A stretch of 15,368 nucleotides of DNA. Source: Candidatus Jordarchaeia archaeon. GTDB lineage: Archaea > Asgardarchaeota > Jordiarchaeia > Jordiarchaeales > Freyrarchaeaceae. Position numbers and translations under genes: made by a program. The DNA is taken from assembly GCA_018383835.1 (NCBI GenBank), contig JAHAWR010000017.1, positions 1 to 15,368 on the forward strand. Direction: 5' to 3'. Under the pieces are notes generated by a model. The model searched no databases. It was given only the letters and a program-made list of their open reading frames with translations, and was not told where the DNA came from. This document shows, one piece after another, positions 1 to 8,183 of this stretch (position 1 is the first letter of the stretch; each line of letters begins with the position of its first letter).

Positions 1-1208
1 GATTCAACAATAAAACTTCTCTTTTTTATTCGATTGTTGCTTGCACCTGCTTCTTCCCTCAACTGGTGCCATATTTCTACAACCTGCGCCGCTCCGCTCG
101 CTCCGACTGGGTGTCCCTTCGCCTTCAGCCCGCCTGAAGTGTTTATCGGTTTCTCCCCGTCTCTCCTCGTCAACCCTTCCTCGACAGCTTTTCCTCCCTC
201 ACCGGGTTTAAAGAATCCCAAATCTTCTGTTGCAACTATCTCCGCTATGGTGAAGCAGTCATGCACCTCGGCTATTTGGATGTCTTTCGGCTTCAGGCCA
301 GCCATACGATATGCTTCACTAGCAGCGATCCTTGTCGCTCTGAGTGAAGTGAACTCATCTCTGTCATGGAGGGCAAGCGAGTCACTGCCTTGCCCCGTCC
401 CAATTACATGTATCGGGGTGTCTGTGAACTTTCTCGCCACCTCATCGGCTACTAGGATCACGGCTGACGCCCCATCGGTAATTGGACTACAATCGAAGAG
501 TCTGAGCGGCCATGCCACAACGGGGTTTGCTACAGGGTCACTTAGAAATTCCATTTCGTCCCTCCAGCTTGGAACGGGAAGCCCCTTAGCTTTTGCCCTC
601 TCAATTCTTGCCTTCATTATGTCCCTTATCGTGGATCGGAACTGTGCCTTCGGATTTAAGGCTCCGTTCTCGTGGTTTTTAATCCCAACCATCCTCAACT
701 GCTTAATAGTCGTCCCGTACTTCCTCATGTGAGCGTTCGCTATCTCCGCATACAACCCTGGAAAGGTTGCACCTGCAGGAAACTCGTACATCACATCTGC
801 AGCTGACGCCAGCACATCAGTCACTCTTGACGTCTCGAAGTTAGTCATCTTCTCAACCCCCCCGACACACACGACATCATGCACCCCTGAAGCCACCGCC
901 AGTACGCCCAGCCTAAAAGCCACACCACTACTCGCACAAGCGTCCTCTATCCTCATCGCAGGGGCAGGCGTTATCCCAACCATGTCAGCCATGAGAGGGC
1001 CAATGTGCACTTGCCCCTCGAAAATGTCATTAGAAAAGTTTCCTAAGAAGAGCGCCTCAATTTCCTTCACTTCTATTCCGTTATCCACACTGTTAACCGC
1101 CTCAATAAAAGCCTCCACGAAAAGCTCCCTAGTCGTCTTATCCGGGAAGGCCCCAAACTCGCTCATGCCGGCCCCTATCACCGCCACGCCTCTCGCCAAT
1201 TTCCCCAT
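1..1208 (-). CDS. SCP-x-type thiolase (acetyl-CoA C-acyltransferase family), 3' end outside window
   Basis: An open frame runs on the minus strand from ATG at 1208 to the window edge, giving 402 residues without a stop. The start has a strong SD (GGAGGTGG) about 5 nt upstream. The family condenses or cleaves acyl-CoA thioesters. The nucleophile Cys91 lies in EDACASSG, a VHDCF motif sits in the C-terminal half, and the active-site His (about residue 366) is in GGLKAKGHPVGASG. These are signatures of archaeal SCP-x-type thiolases. Such proteins are usually about 390 residues, and roughly 20 C-terminal residues should lie beyond base 1. In many archaea this gene is followed by a DUF35/OB-fold partner and is linked to HMG-CoA synthase for mevalonate synthesis, but that neighbourhood is not visible here. 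The family is clear; the acyl-CoA substrate is not. Confidence 0.93.
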   Translation of the reverse strand, partial: MGKLARGVAVIGAGMSEFGAFPDKTTRELFVEAFIEAVNSVDNGIEVKEIEALFLGNFSNDIFEGQVHIGPLMADMVGITPAPAMRIEDACASSGVAFRLGVLAVASGVHDVVCVGGVEKMTNFETSRVTDVLASAADVMYEFPAGATFPGLYAEIANAHMRKYGTTIKQLRMVGIKNHENGALNPKAQFRSTIRDIMKARIERAKAKGLPVPSWRDEMEFLSDPVANPVVAWPLRLFDCSPITDGASAVILVADEVARKFTDTPIHVIGTGQGSDSLALHDRDEFTSLRATRIAASEAYRMAGLKPKDIQIAEVHDCFTIAEIVATEDLGFFKPGEGGKAVEEGLTRRDGEKPINTSGGLKAKGHPVGASGAAQVVEIWHQLREEAGASNNRIKKRSFIVE

Positions 1209-1249
1209 CAAAACCACCTCCGGAATAGCAGAGCGATACCTCTAGCCTT

Positions 1250-1288
1250 CCACCCACTTTTACGTGTCCAACCAATAAAGTTGGGTGG
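1250..1288. promoter_or_regulatory. Inverted repeat in the thiolase upstream region
   Basis: CCACCCA-CTTT (1250-1260) is matched by AAAGTTGGGTGG (1277-1288), leaving one unpaired base and a 16-base loop. On the minus strand the right arm overlaps a TATA-like ACTTTATTGG (about 1271-1281), which would put the thiolase transcription start near 1250, about 42 nt before its ATG. It could be an operator over the core promoter or a 5' leader hairpin. A second TATA-like TTTAAAC (about 1333-1340, minus) is an alternative promoter, so the assignment is uncertain. Confidence 0.35.
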
Positions 1289-1426
1289 CTGAAATACTAA
1301 TCAGATTCATCCCTTAGAGGAGGAGACTCGACGTTTAAAGAAGATGGGCCTCCCATATAAAAACTCATTCATCCTCAATCGGCCACCAGCCATTAACGTT
1401 TCTTATAATCCTCATCACGTGGGCAA

Positions 1427-1443
1427 GGAAAAGCTTTATATTG
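1427..1443 (+). promoter_or_regulatory. TATA/BRE promoter of the permuted 5S rRNA
   Basis: The run GGAAAAGCTTTATATTG has a purine-rich BRE-like part followed by the TATA-like CTTTATAT. The expected archaeal start, about 25 nt downstream, falls near 1460-1464, just before the outer stem of the 5S precursor at 1466. Promoter spacing therefore supports transcription of the permuted unit as an independent short RNA. Confidence 0.65.
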
Positions 1444-1465
1444 GCTCTATAAGACTGGTATCTCC

Positions 1466-1624
<159 letters not shown>

Positions 1625-1628
1625 ACAA

Positions 1629-1641
1629 TCGTCTTGCTTTT
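1629..1641 (+). terminator. T-rich terminator after the 5S unit
   Basis: The pyrimidine-rich run TCGTCTTGCTTTT begins 5 bases after the outer stem ends at 1624. Archaeal RNA polymerase commonly terminates in such T-rich tracts. No separate hairpin is needed, because the 15-bp outer stem precedes it. Confidence 0.4.
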
Positions 1642-1731
1642 GAGAGAATTCAATATATAGTGGTAACTTTAATATTCTCAAATAAACACTTTTAGAATTT
1701 GCGCATCCTTGTGAAGAAAGGGGTTGTCTTC

Positions 1732-2613
1732 ATGGTTAAACCCAGACTTTATGTTGACGAGAGTAGTCCGCCGATATCCGATAACCTTTACGAGAAAATA
1801 ACCGCTCACAGGAAGCTTTACAGGAAGCTCGTCTTCTCCGGGAAGGCCGTCAAGCGCCTCAGGGGGATTTTATCTCCCAGCGACTTAATGAAGATGCTCA
1901 GGGGAGAAGGAGGAAAGCTTAAGCGCTTCGACATAATGCTTGAAACGTACAGTGATAGTGAAACCGGAAGTAAAGTTAAATCTTTCTTTGATGAAATATG
2001 CGAGAAGCATCAACCTCAAAAGGTGGCGATTCAGCTTCCATCGGAGAATGAGGAAGCTGACTCGCTGAAACTCGGCTTAAGCTGGGAGAACGTCTCGTTT
2101 AACGCGTGGGAGATCATAGAGCGGCTATATAGTTTAGTGGAGGAGACTTTCTACGCTAACTTCGAATTCGAGGACGACGAGAAAGTGGTGTTAGCCGTCA
2201 GCCTTCCTGTTCCTTTCGAAGAAGAGAAAAAGCAATTCTACCTTGTGGAGCTCGTCACTCCATTCAAGGCGAGGTACCCTAACGGGGAAGAAAGAACCCT
2301 GACAAAAATTTCATCACTCGTTGAGGAGGTCATCAGTAACCCGAACGTGATCCCGAACTTCTTTGTAATTGGCCGAGGCGGCATGTGGAAGCCTATGATA
2401 ACTGTCGGATGGTCTTTTGATGATGGGCGACTGCTTGTGCGGATCCCCGAGTGGGAGGGCAAGGGTGGCATAGAGTTCATCTTAGACCCCCTCAGCGGCG
2501 AAGTCCAACTAATCAAGGGGGAGCTAAAAGTTAAGAAGGGAGGTAAAGTTGGAGACATAACGCTCGACATGGTGCACTTTGTGGAGCTAGGGGGTGACGA
2601 GCTCTCAAGCTAA
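1732..2613 (+). CDS. Uncharacterised protein, 293 aa
   Basis: I do not recognise this family. The frame is open from TTG at 1699, but ATG at 1732 is preferred: it follows the purine-rich AAGAAAGGGG (1714-1723), and a TATA-like AATATATAG at about 1651-1659 puts transcription near 1680. The N-terminal third is basic and helical (about residues 20-65, many K/R/L). The middle is acidic. The C-terminal half alternates short hydrophobic strands with GxG turns (GRGGMWKPMITVGW, then an EFILDPLSGEVQLIKGELKVKKG segment), which suggests a beta-rich domain. No signal peptide, membrane segment, cysteine cluster or nucleotide-binding loop is visible, so it is probably cytoplasmic. Its stop overlaps the stop of the convergent gene by 4 nt. 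The coding call is solid; the function is unknown. Confidence 0.82.
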   Translation: MVKPRLYVDESSPPISDNLYEKITAHRKLYRKLVFSGKAVKRLRGILSPSDLMKMLRGEGGKLKRFDIMLETYSDSETGSKVKSFFDEICEKHQPQKVAIQLPSENEEADSLKLGLSWENVSFNAWEIIERLYSLVEETFYANFEFEDDEKVVLAVSLPVPFEEEKKQFYLVELVTPFKARYPNGEERTLTKISSLVEEVISNPNVIPNFFVIGRGGMWKPMITVGWSFDDGRLLVRIPEWEGKGGIEFILDPLSGEVQLIKGELKVKKGGKVGDITLDMVHFVELGGDELSS

Positions 2614-3101
2614 CTTTCGTTGAACCATGGTGTGTCAGCGTTCTCGTCGACGTCTACGCTCACCCACTCGGCTCCTTTTCTAGGATCCAACTCGTGTAGG
2701 ACTCTTGTGAAGCTTACAGACTTGCATGTAAAGCAGTAAGCCTCAACGATAAATCCTTCCAAAATGTAGAACCAAGCTCTTCCCCCGTCAAATATACGTC
2801 CTTCAGATATTTCGTATTCTATGATTTCTCCATTTTCACCGATATGGTTCTCGATGACCGCTTTAACGACGCCGCGTGCTTCGAGATAAATTCTCCTTGC
2901 ATCCCCCCTATTTTTAGGGAAGATATTTGTAGAAAACGTCATGTATCCCTCTCTGGAAGCGCGATTAAACTTGGCCGTTTCATAAAGGGCGTTTTCTTTT
3001 CCAAACTTCTCCTTCAAAGTTAAGAGCATTCTCTCGCTCAGTGAAACGTGCACATAATCCTTAGGGGAAAAGTCTGCCACCCCCCTTCTCTTAGGAAGCA
3101 A
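2610..3101 (-). CDS. Uncharacterised protein, up to 163 aa
   Basis: No family is recognised. The frame runs from a TTG at 3101, but a GTG at 3080 (156 aa) may be the true start. A TATA-like AAATTTAATC (about 3108-3117, minus strand) would begin transcription near 3087, making the message almost leaderless at that GTG, and no SD precedes the TTG. The protein is mixed alpha/beta with one close cysteine pair, YCFTCKS (about residues 122-128), and an acidic C-terminus (VDVDENAD). A CxxC pair alone is not enough to claim metal binding. It is convergent with the unknown gene at 1732-2613 and shares the bases CTAA of the two stops. Confidence 0.75.
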   Translation of the reverse strand: MLPKRRGVADFSPKDYVHVSLSERMLLTLKEKFGKENALYETAKFNRASREGYMTFSTNIFPKNRGDARRIYLEARGVVKAVIENHIGENGEIIEYEISEGRIFDGGRAWFYILEGFIVEAYCFTCKSVSFTRVLHELDPRKGAEWVSVDVDENADTPWFNES

Positions 3102-3194
3102 CCGTAAGATTAAATTTGCTCTTCAAGATTACTTGTTGGCAACAGAGTTAAAGGCTTTAACGGTTAACGCGCGAGCAAAGCTGAAAAACCGGTG

Positions 3195-5018
3195 ATGAGC
3201 TTGTCCCTCAGGCTAGAGGGTATAGCGCGCCTCTACAATAACCTCTTCACTCTCCCCTCCTCCCCCCTAGTCTTCACGCTAACCATCTTGGCACATGCAG
3301 CCATCGGCTCACTCCTCTTCTCTCTTCAATACCCCCTATGCGGGCTAACAGGGGCAATGGATGGTGTCCTCTGGGGGCTTGCCTCGTTGCTTCCTGCATC
3401 CCTCACATCAATTCCTTTCTCAGCCATTGCTGCTAATGGAAAAGTGAGCGTTTGGAGCCTGAGGCGCCTCACGGGCCTCTCTTTTTTCTCTCTAGTATTC
3501 TGGGGCCTCCCAGCTCTACTTGGCGTAGCTTTACACACTTATTTACCAGACGCGCCCATCCTAGGATTAGTGTTAGGTTTGGGGTTAATGTCATTTCTCA
3601 GGATGCTTGTTTTCAGGGGGGTGTCGTACCTCAGCTTTGTGAGATCTTTCGTCTCCTCCTCGACTCAGCCCCTCTTAATGGTGGCCGCACTTATTCTCTC
3701 AAACTTCATTCATCTCTCCCCCACGCTCCTCGTGGTTTTCGTCGCCGCGTGGGTGCTGCTTGCGGCTGTAGGCTACCTTTACCTTCACATCATAGACAAA
3801 ACCGTTGAAAGAGAACTGGGCGTTGGGGGGCTACGCCTACTTTACGGCTTCATGGCGGAGTGGCTTTCAGAGGAGTCCCAGCCTCTAGAGGAAGTTCTCG
3901 CCGAATTAGGCTCGGTGGAGGAACATAAAGTGCTGGTGTTAAGCTTTGTCGGTCAGGGAAAGCCCGCCGCGTCAATAATCGTCCCAATGGTTCACCCTGG
4001 TCCATTCAGAAAGGTTGGAGGAGCTACTCTCCCTCACATAGTCGCCAGCATCTTCGAGGATCAGGTTGGTGGATTAGTGGGAGTTGCTCACGGTGCATCC
4101 ACGCACGCCCAAAATCCTGTGTCCAGATCCGAGTCGGTCAGGTTGGCAAACGAGGTTGTTGAGGCTGTCCGCTCCAGTAGCCTTAAGCCGGGTAGACCCG
4201 TAAGCACACTAATTCACGTTGAGCGCCGCTCTGTCAGAGTTGGTTGCCAGCTCTTCGGTGACCTAGCTCTGTTCACTTTAAGTCTTACGCCATGCGGCTA
4301 CGACGACGTGCATCCTAGCGTGCTGACAAAGCTTTCAAAAAGCTTGGAAGACGAGTGGGGGGGAAAAGTCTTCCTGATAGACGCTCACAGTGCAAGTGAA
4401 GGTGGCCTCGAGCTGGATCCTTTAACCCCTGATGCAGAGTTGGTTGAGGAGTTGATTGCCGCGGCAAGCGAGGCACTTAAAAAGGCTAAGACGCTTGCGG
4501 TCAGCCGTAGCGTTAAGGCTGGAGGGGGACGTGCGAGCGTCAAGGGTGCCGGGTTGAAGGAGGGAATAGGAAGCGGCGGCGTCTTCTCTCTCTTAGTGGA
4601 GGTCGAGGGACACGTTGCATGCTACATTATAGTGGATGGAAACAACATGGTGCCTGGGCTTAGGGAAGCAATAAAGCGAAAAGTAGAAGAGCTTGGAGTG
4701 CAAGCTGTAGAGGTGCTGACGAGTGACAGCCACGAAACAAACGCCATCTCTCTTGGTGAAAGAGGCTCAAACCCTGTGGGTCTTTCCATTGACTGGGATG
4801 CAGTAATCGAGGCAGTGCTGGAATCGGTCGCGGACGCGAAGGAGAACTTGACGGAAACTGAGCCAATGTACTCCATCAGAGAAGTTAGGTTGAAGGTCAT
4901 AGGAGAAAGCTCGATGGCGAAGCTTTCATCCTCAATGCATAGGGCAGTCTCTCTAGCAAAAAAAGCCGCGATAATCCCCCTACTATCTCTCCTAGCCCTT
5001 ACACTCTTCTTCCTGTAA
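3195..5018 (+). CDS. DUF2070 family membrane protein
   Basis: This is a large archaeal membrane protein of about 607 residues, usual for the DUF2070 family, whose function is unknown. The N-terminal 200 residues carry about six hydrophobic segments (roughly 26-46, 53-75, 97-116, 121-141, 158-175, 178-200). A soluble domain of about 380 residues follows, and a single membrane anchor sits at the very C-terminus (about 591-607). The soluble part has conserved His/Asp-rich motifs suggestive of a metal or active site: HPGPF (268-272), HGASTHAQN (300-308), DAHS (397-400), VDGNNMVPG (481-489) and TSDSHETNA (510-518). The start is ATG at 3195 or the adjacent GTG at 3192. A TATA-like AAAGGCTTTAAC at about 3149-3160 implies a very short leader. 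It is monocistronic as far as can be seen. Confidence 0.85.
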   Translation: MSLSLRLEGIARLYNNLFTLPSSPLVFTLTILAHAAIGSLLFSLQYPLCGLTGAMDGVLWGLASLLPASLTSIPFSAIAANGKVSVWSLRRLTGLSFFSLVFWGLPALLGVALHTYLPDAPILGLVLGLGLMSFLRMLVFRGVSYLSFVRSFVSSSTQPLLMVAALILSNFIHLSPTLLVVFVAAWVLLAAVGYLYLHIIDKTVERELGVGGLRLLYGFMAEWLSEESQPLEEVLAELGSVEEHKVLVLSFVGQGKPAASIIVPMVHPGPFRKVGGATLPHIVASIFEDQVGGLVGVAHGASTHAQNPVSRSESVRLANEVVEAVRSSSLKPGRPVSTLIHVERRSVRVGCQLFGDLALFTLSLTPCGYDDVHPSVLTKLSKSLEDEWGGKVFLIDAHSASEGGLELDPLTPDAELVEELIAAASEALKKAKTLAVSRSVKAGGGRASVKGAGLKEGIGSGGVFSLLVEVEGHVACYIIVDGNNMVPGLREAIKRKVEELGVQAVEVLTSDSHETNAISLGERGSNPVGLSIDWDAVIEAVLESVADAKENLTETEPMYSIREVRLKVIGESSMAKLSSSMHRAVSLAKKAAIIPLLSLLALTLFFL

Positions 5019-5074
5019 ATGCTTCCTAAATCAACTTCTCTTTGACCTAATTCCAGCATTGTTTTATCTCTAGT

Positions 5075-5111
5075 AAACTTTTTTAGTTAGTGTTGCTAGA
5101 CTCCTAGCAAC
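5075..5111 (+). promoter_or_regulatory. por promoter with perfect inverted repeat (possible operator)
   Basis: GTTGCTAG (5092-5099) and CTAGCAAC (5104-5111) are perfect 8-bp arms around the spacer ACTC. They lie just downstream of the A/T-rich stretch AAACTTTTTTAG (about 5075-5086), the likely TATA region. The predicted transcription start near 5105 falls inside the repeat. A repressor bound there could control the por operon; a short 5' hairpin is the alternative. Confidence 0.5.
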
Positions 5112-5143
5112 CCTTAGAGAATCGGAAAGGAGGAGGCAATCAT

Positions 5144-5698
5144 TTGAGGGAAATGGTGGAGGTACGGTTTCACGGCAGAGGCGGGCAAGGCGTCGTCACA
5201 GCTAGTCGCCTGCTCGCTGAGGCAGCACTCCTCGAGGGTAAAAGGGTGCAGGGCTTCCCCGCCTTTGGTGCTGAGAGGGAAGGGGCACCTATAAGAGCCT
5301 TCACGAGGATAAGCAGCAACCCCATCCGTGTAAGGTCGCAGATATACACCCCAGACGTAGTCGTCGTGCTTGACCCCACGGTGATCAGAGCTGAAAAAGT
5401 GACAGAGGGGCTAAAAGACGACGGCTGGCTCATAGCCAACACAACAAAAGAGCCAGAGGAACTTAAGGCGGGACTGGCAACCAAGGCGAAAGTCGTAACG
5501 GTTGACGCGACACGCATAGCCCTAGAGCTTCTGGGCGCCCCAAGAGTTAACACGCCAATACTTGGCACCCTAGTGAAGGCCACTCAGCTGGTCAAACTCG
5601 ACTCGGTGATCAAAGTCGTGAAATCCACTTTCAGCGGAAGGTTGGCTGAGGTCAACATTAAGGCTGTTGAGCGAGCCTACCATGAAGCAAAAATTTGA
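5144..5698 (+). CDS. porC: 2-oxoacid (pyruvate):ferredoxin oxidoreductase, gamma subunit
   Basis: This is the gamma subunit of the cytoplasmic four-subunit complex that interconverts pyruvate plus CoA with acetyl-CoA, CO2 and reduced ferredoxin. The N-terminus carries the family signature FHGRGGQGVVTASRLLA (GRGGQG at residues 11-16), followed by FPAFGAEREGAPIRAF and the VVVLDPTVI segment. At 184 aa it has the usual length. The start is TTG at 5144, 8 nt after the strong SD GGAGGAGG (5128-5135); ATG at 5153 would be too far away. It is first in a gamma-delta-alpha-beta operon, with 9-10 nt to the next gene. Confidence 0.96.
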   Translation: MREMVEVRFHGRGGQGVVTASRLLAEAALLEGKRVQGFPAFGAEREGAPIRAFTRISSNPIRVRSQIYTPDVVVVLDPTVIRAEKVTEGLKDDGWLIANTTKEPEELKAGLATKAKVVTVDATRIALELLGAPRVNTPILGTLVKATQLVKLDSVIKVVKSTFSGRLAEVNIKAVERAYHEAKI

Positions 5699-5707
5699 GG
5701 AGGTGGG

Positions 5708-5992
5708 GTGTTGAAGACGTGGGATGAAGTGCCATTCGCCGGCTACATACTTGAGCCGGGCAACGCTGAAAGCTATAAGACTGGCGATTGGAGGTCGAGG
5801 CAGAAACCCGTTCTCAGCCAGGAGAAATGCACCTTCTGCCTCCTATGCTGGATTTACTGCCCAGACGGCGCCATAGTCAGAAAGGAGGACGCTGTGGAAA
5901 TTGACTATTACCACTGCAAGGGATGCGGAATATGTTCCTATGAGTGCCCTTCTGGTGCCATAAGAATGAAAAGTGAATTAGAAGAGACTTAA
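5708..5992 (+). CDS. porD: Pyruvate:ferredoxin oxidoreductase, delta subunit (2[4Fe-4S] ferredoxin-like)
   Basis: This is the electron-transfer subunit of the complex. It has two classic [4Fe-4S] motifs: C41-x2-C44-x2-C47-x3-C51-P, and C70-x2-C73-x2-C76-x3-C80-P. The N-terminal WDEVPFAGYILEPGN and KTGDWRSRQKPV segments are typical of PorD. Length is 94-95 aa. The SD GGAGGTG (5699-5705) abuts GTG at 5708; TTG at 5711 gives a more usual spacing of 5 nt and may be the real start, one residue shorter. The gene follows porC by about 10 nt, and its end overlaps the SD of porA. Confidence 0.96.
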   Translation: MLKTWDEVPFAGYILEPGNAESYKTGDWRSRQKPVLSQEKCTFCLLCWIYCPDGAIVRKEDAVEIDYYHCKGCGICSYECPSGAIRMKSELEET

Positions 5993-6005
5993 GGAGGTTT
6001 AAAAA

Positions 6006-7208
6006 ATGGTGGCGGGAATGGTTTTAGCCCTTAACGGTGACGAGGCTGCTGCTTACGCTGTCAAGCAGTGCAAGCCGGATGTTATAGCCGCATACCCCAT
6101 AACCCCACAAACTATAATCGTTGAGCGGTTAAGCGAATTTGTCGCGGATGGTGAGCTGGACGCCGAGTTTATTTCAGCTGAATCTGAGCATTCTGCGCTG
6201 AGCGCTTGCATAGGCGCCTCAGCTATGGGTGCCAGAACTTACACAGCCACGGCATCGCAAGGCTTGGCCCTTATGTACGAGATGCTATTCGTCGCCTCCT
6301 CGTTTAGGTTGCCTATAGTGATGAGCGTCGCCAACAGGGCTCTGAACTCGCCTCTCAACATCTGGAACGACATGAGTGACACTATGGGGGCGAGGGACTG
6401 CGGCTGGATCCAAATATACAACGAGAATGCTCAGGAGGTCTACGACTTCACTATTCAAGCATTCAGGATAGCGGAGGATCACGGTGTTCTCCTTCCGGTT
6501 ATGGTATGCCATGATGGCTTCATCGTAAGCCACTCCACAGAAGGCGTCGAAACGCTGAGCGACAGCGAGGTGGACTCCTTTCTGCCTCCGAGGGATCCCG
6601 TTTACCCACTGGACGTCGAGAGGCCGGTGACCATAGGCTGCGTCGGGGTCCCAGAATACTACCCGGAAATAAAATACCAGCAAGAAGTAGCCACTAAGAA
6701 ATCCATCAGTAAGATAAAGGAGATAATGAACGAGTTCAACGAGGACTTTGGAAGAAACTATGGAATAATTGAGGAGTACCGTATGGAGGACGCCGAAGTA
6801 GCTATCCTGACAATAGGGAGCGCCAGCGGGACGGCCAAAGATGCCGTAGACGAAATGAGAACTGAAGGTAAACCTGTAGGATTACTGAAGTTAAGACTCT
6901 TCCGCCCTCTCCCAGTTAAAGACCTCAGAAAGGCTCTGAGTGACGTAAAGGTGGTTGGGGTAGTCGACAGGCACATAAGCTTCGGAGCCCTAGGTGGCGC
7001 ATTGAACATGGAGGTCAGAGCTGCCCTCTACGAGATGAAAGATAGACCACACGTCATGGGGTTCCCCACAGGACTCGGTGGACGAGACATACGAGTAGAA
7101 CACTTCATCAAAATCGCAGACGAGCTCCTAAAGATAGCTGAGCGGGACATGCTTGAAGAAGACTACAGGGTGGTCGGCTGCCGGGGGCCGGGATGTATAG
7201 GCCCATGA
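6006..7208 (+). CDS. porA: Pyruvate:ferredoxin oxidoreductase, alpha subunit
   Basis: This subunit, with beta, forms the thiamine-diphosphate active site. Signatures are NGDEAAAYA near the N-terminus, AYPITPQT (about 29-36), ESEHSALSACIGASAMGAR (about 59-77), TATASQGLALMYE and RALNSPLNIWNDMSD (about 110-124). The last resembles pyruvate-specific rather than 2-oxoglutarate- or branched-chain-specific homologues. The C-terminal domain has the VVGVVDRHISFGALGGAL motif. At 400 aa it matches PorA. The start is ATG at 6006, with SD AAGGAGGTTT 6-7 nt upstream; ATG at 6018 is a weaker alternative. Its TGA overlaps the SD of porB. Substrate specificity is inferred from motif resemblance. Confidence 0.96.
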   Translation: MVAGMVLALNGDEAAAYAVKQCKPDVIAAYPITPQTIIVERLSEFVADGELDAEFISAESEHSALSACIGASAMGARTYTATASQGLALMYEMLFVASSFRLPIVMSVANRALNSPLNIWNDMSDTMGARDCGWIQIYNENAQEVYDFTIQAFRIAEDHGVLLPVMVCHDGFIVSHSTEGVETLSDSEVDSFLPPRDPVYPLDVERPVTIGCVGVPEYYPEIKYQQEVATKKSISKIKEIMNEFNEDFGRNYGIIEEYRMEDAEVAILTIGSASGTAKDAVDEMRTEGKPVGLLKLRLFRPLPVKDLRKALSDVKVVGVVDRHISFGALGGALNMEVRAALYEMKDRPHVMGFPTGLGGRDIRVEHFIKIADELLKIAERDMLEEDYRVVGCRGPGCIGP

Positions 7209-7218
7209 GGTGGTAATT

Positions 7219-8139
7219 ATGGCTCTAAAGTCCTTACCTTTACACGAGTACCTCTCACCTGGACACAGGCTTTGTGCAGGATGCGGCGAGGGAGTAACAA
7301 TAAGGCAAATACTGAAAGCCTTCGACGAGCCACCAATAATTTGCAACGCTACCTCCTGTCTCGAGGTTTCAACGACTCCCTTCCCCTACACTGCTTGGAG
7401 AACACCGTGGATCCATCCAGCCTTCGAGTGCACGGGTGCCGTGGCGGCAGGAATAGAAGCAGCCCAAAAAGCCCTAATACGCAAGGGTAGGAAAAAGAAG
7501 TGGAACGTAGTACTAGGCCTAGCGGGCGACGGGGGAACCTACGACATAGGTCTACAAGCGCTCTCCGGAGCCCTAGAAAGAGGCCACAAGTTCATCTACG
7601 TCTGCTACACTAATGACGCCTATATGAACACGGGCATACAGCGCTCAGGCGCAACGCCAAAAGCAGCGTGGACCACCACAAGCCCAGCAGGGAGAGTGAT
7701 CCCGGGAAAAACTGAATGGCAAAAGGACCTCATGAAAATAGTCGTGGCGCACGACATACCCTACGCTGCAACCGTAAGCGCTTCATACCCCATGGATCTC
7801 CAAAGGAAAATGAGGAAAACCATACAAGCAGATGGCCCAGCCTTCATCCTAGCCCTGTCACCATGTCCCAGAGGATGGAGGACGCCACCCCACCTAACAA
7901 TAGAACTGGGGCGACTGGCAGTCCAAACCTGTATGTTCCCCCTCTACGAGGTAGAAAACGGGCAGTACAGAGTCACGATGAAGCCAAAGCGGAAACTCCC
8001 AGTAGAGTACTACCTCCGACCACAAGGGCGCTTCAGACACCTCTTCACACCAAAAACCAGACAAGACATAATCAGTGAGATACAAGCACACGTCGACAAA
8101 AAATGGGAGGAATTACAAAGACTAGAACAATTAACGTAA
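7219..8139 (+). CDS. porB: Pyruvate:ferredoxin oxidoreductase, beta subunit
   Basis: This is the TPP-binding subunit with the proximal [4Fe-4S] cluster. From ATG at 7219 the likely cluster ligands are C19 and C22 (CAGCGEG), C47 (NATSC) and C216 (SPCPRGW). The TPP/Mg motif GDGGTYDIG is at 103-111, with the matching NDAYMNTG at 132-139. At 306 aa it has the usual length. An upstream in-frame GTG at 7210 overlaps the SD (GAGGTGG, 7206-7212), so the ATG is preferred. Codon use near the end is unusually A/C-rich compared with porC and porA. It is the last gene of the operon; a T-run at about 8159-8166 before the convergent arsM-like gene may end transcription. Confidence 0.96.
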   Translation: MALKSLPLHEYLSPGHRLCAGCGEGVTIRQILKAFDEPPIICNATSCLEVSTTPFPYTAWRTPWIHPAFECTGAVAAGIEAAQKALIRKGRKKKWNVVLGLAGDGGTYDIGLQALSGALERGHKFIYVCYTNDAYMNTGIQRSGATPKAAWTTTSPAGRVIPGKTEWQKDLMKIVVAHDIPYAATVSASYPMDLQRKMRKTIQADGPAFILALSPCPRGWRTPPHLTIELGRLAVQTCMFPLYEVENGQYRVTMKPKRKLPVEYYLRPQGRFRHLFTPKTRQDIISEIQAHVDKKWEELQRLEQLT

Positions 8140-8183
8140 CAATAAAAACCTGAACTTCCCCTTTTTGCTGTAGCATCACGTAG

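Noticed and set aside
34..732. Long plus-strand frame at the left edge (232 aa)
   Set aside because: It is a shadow of the minus-strand thiolase, which has an SD, catalytic motifs and an uninterrupted frame.
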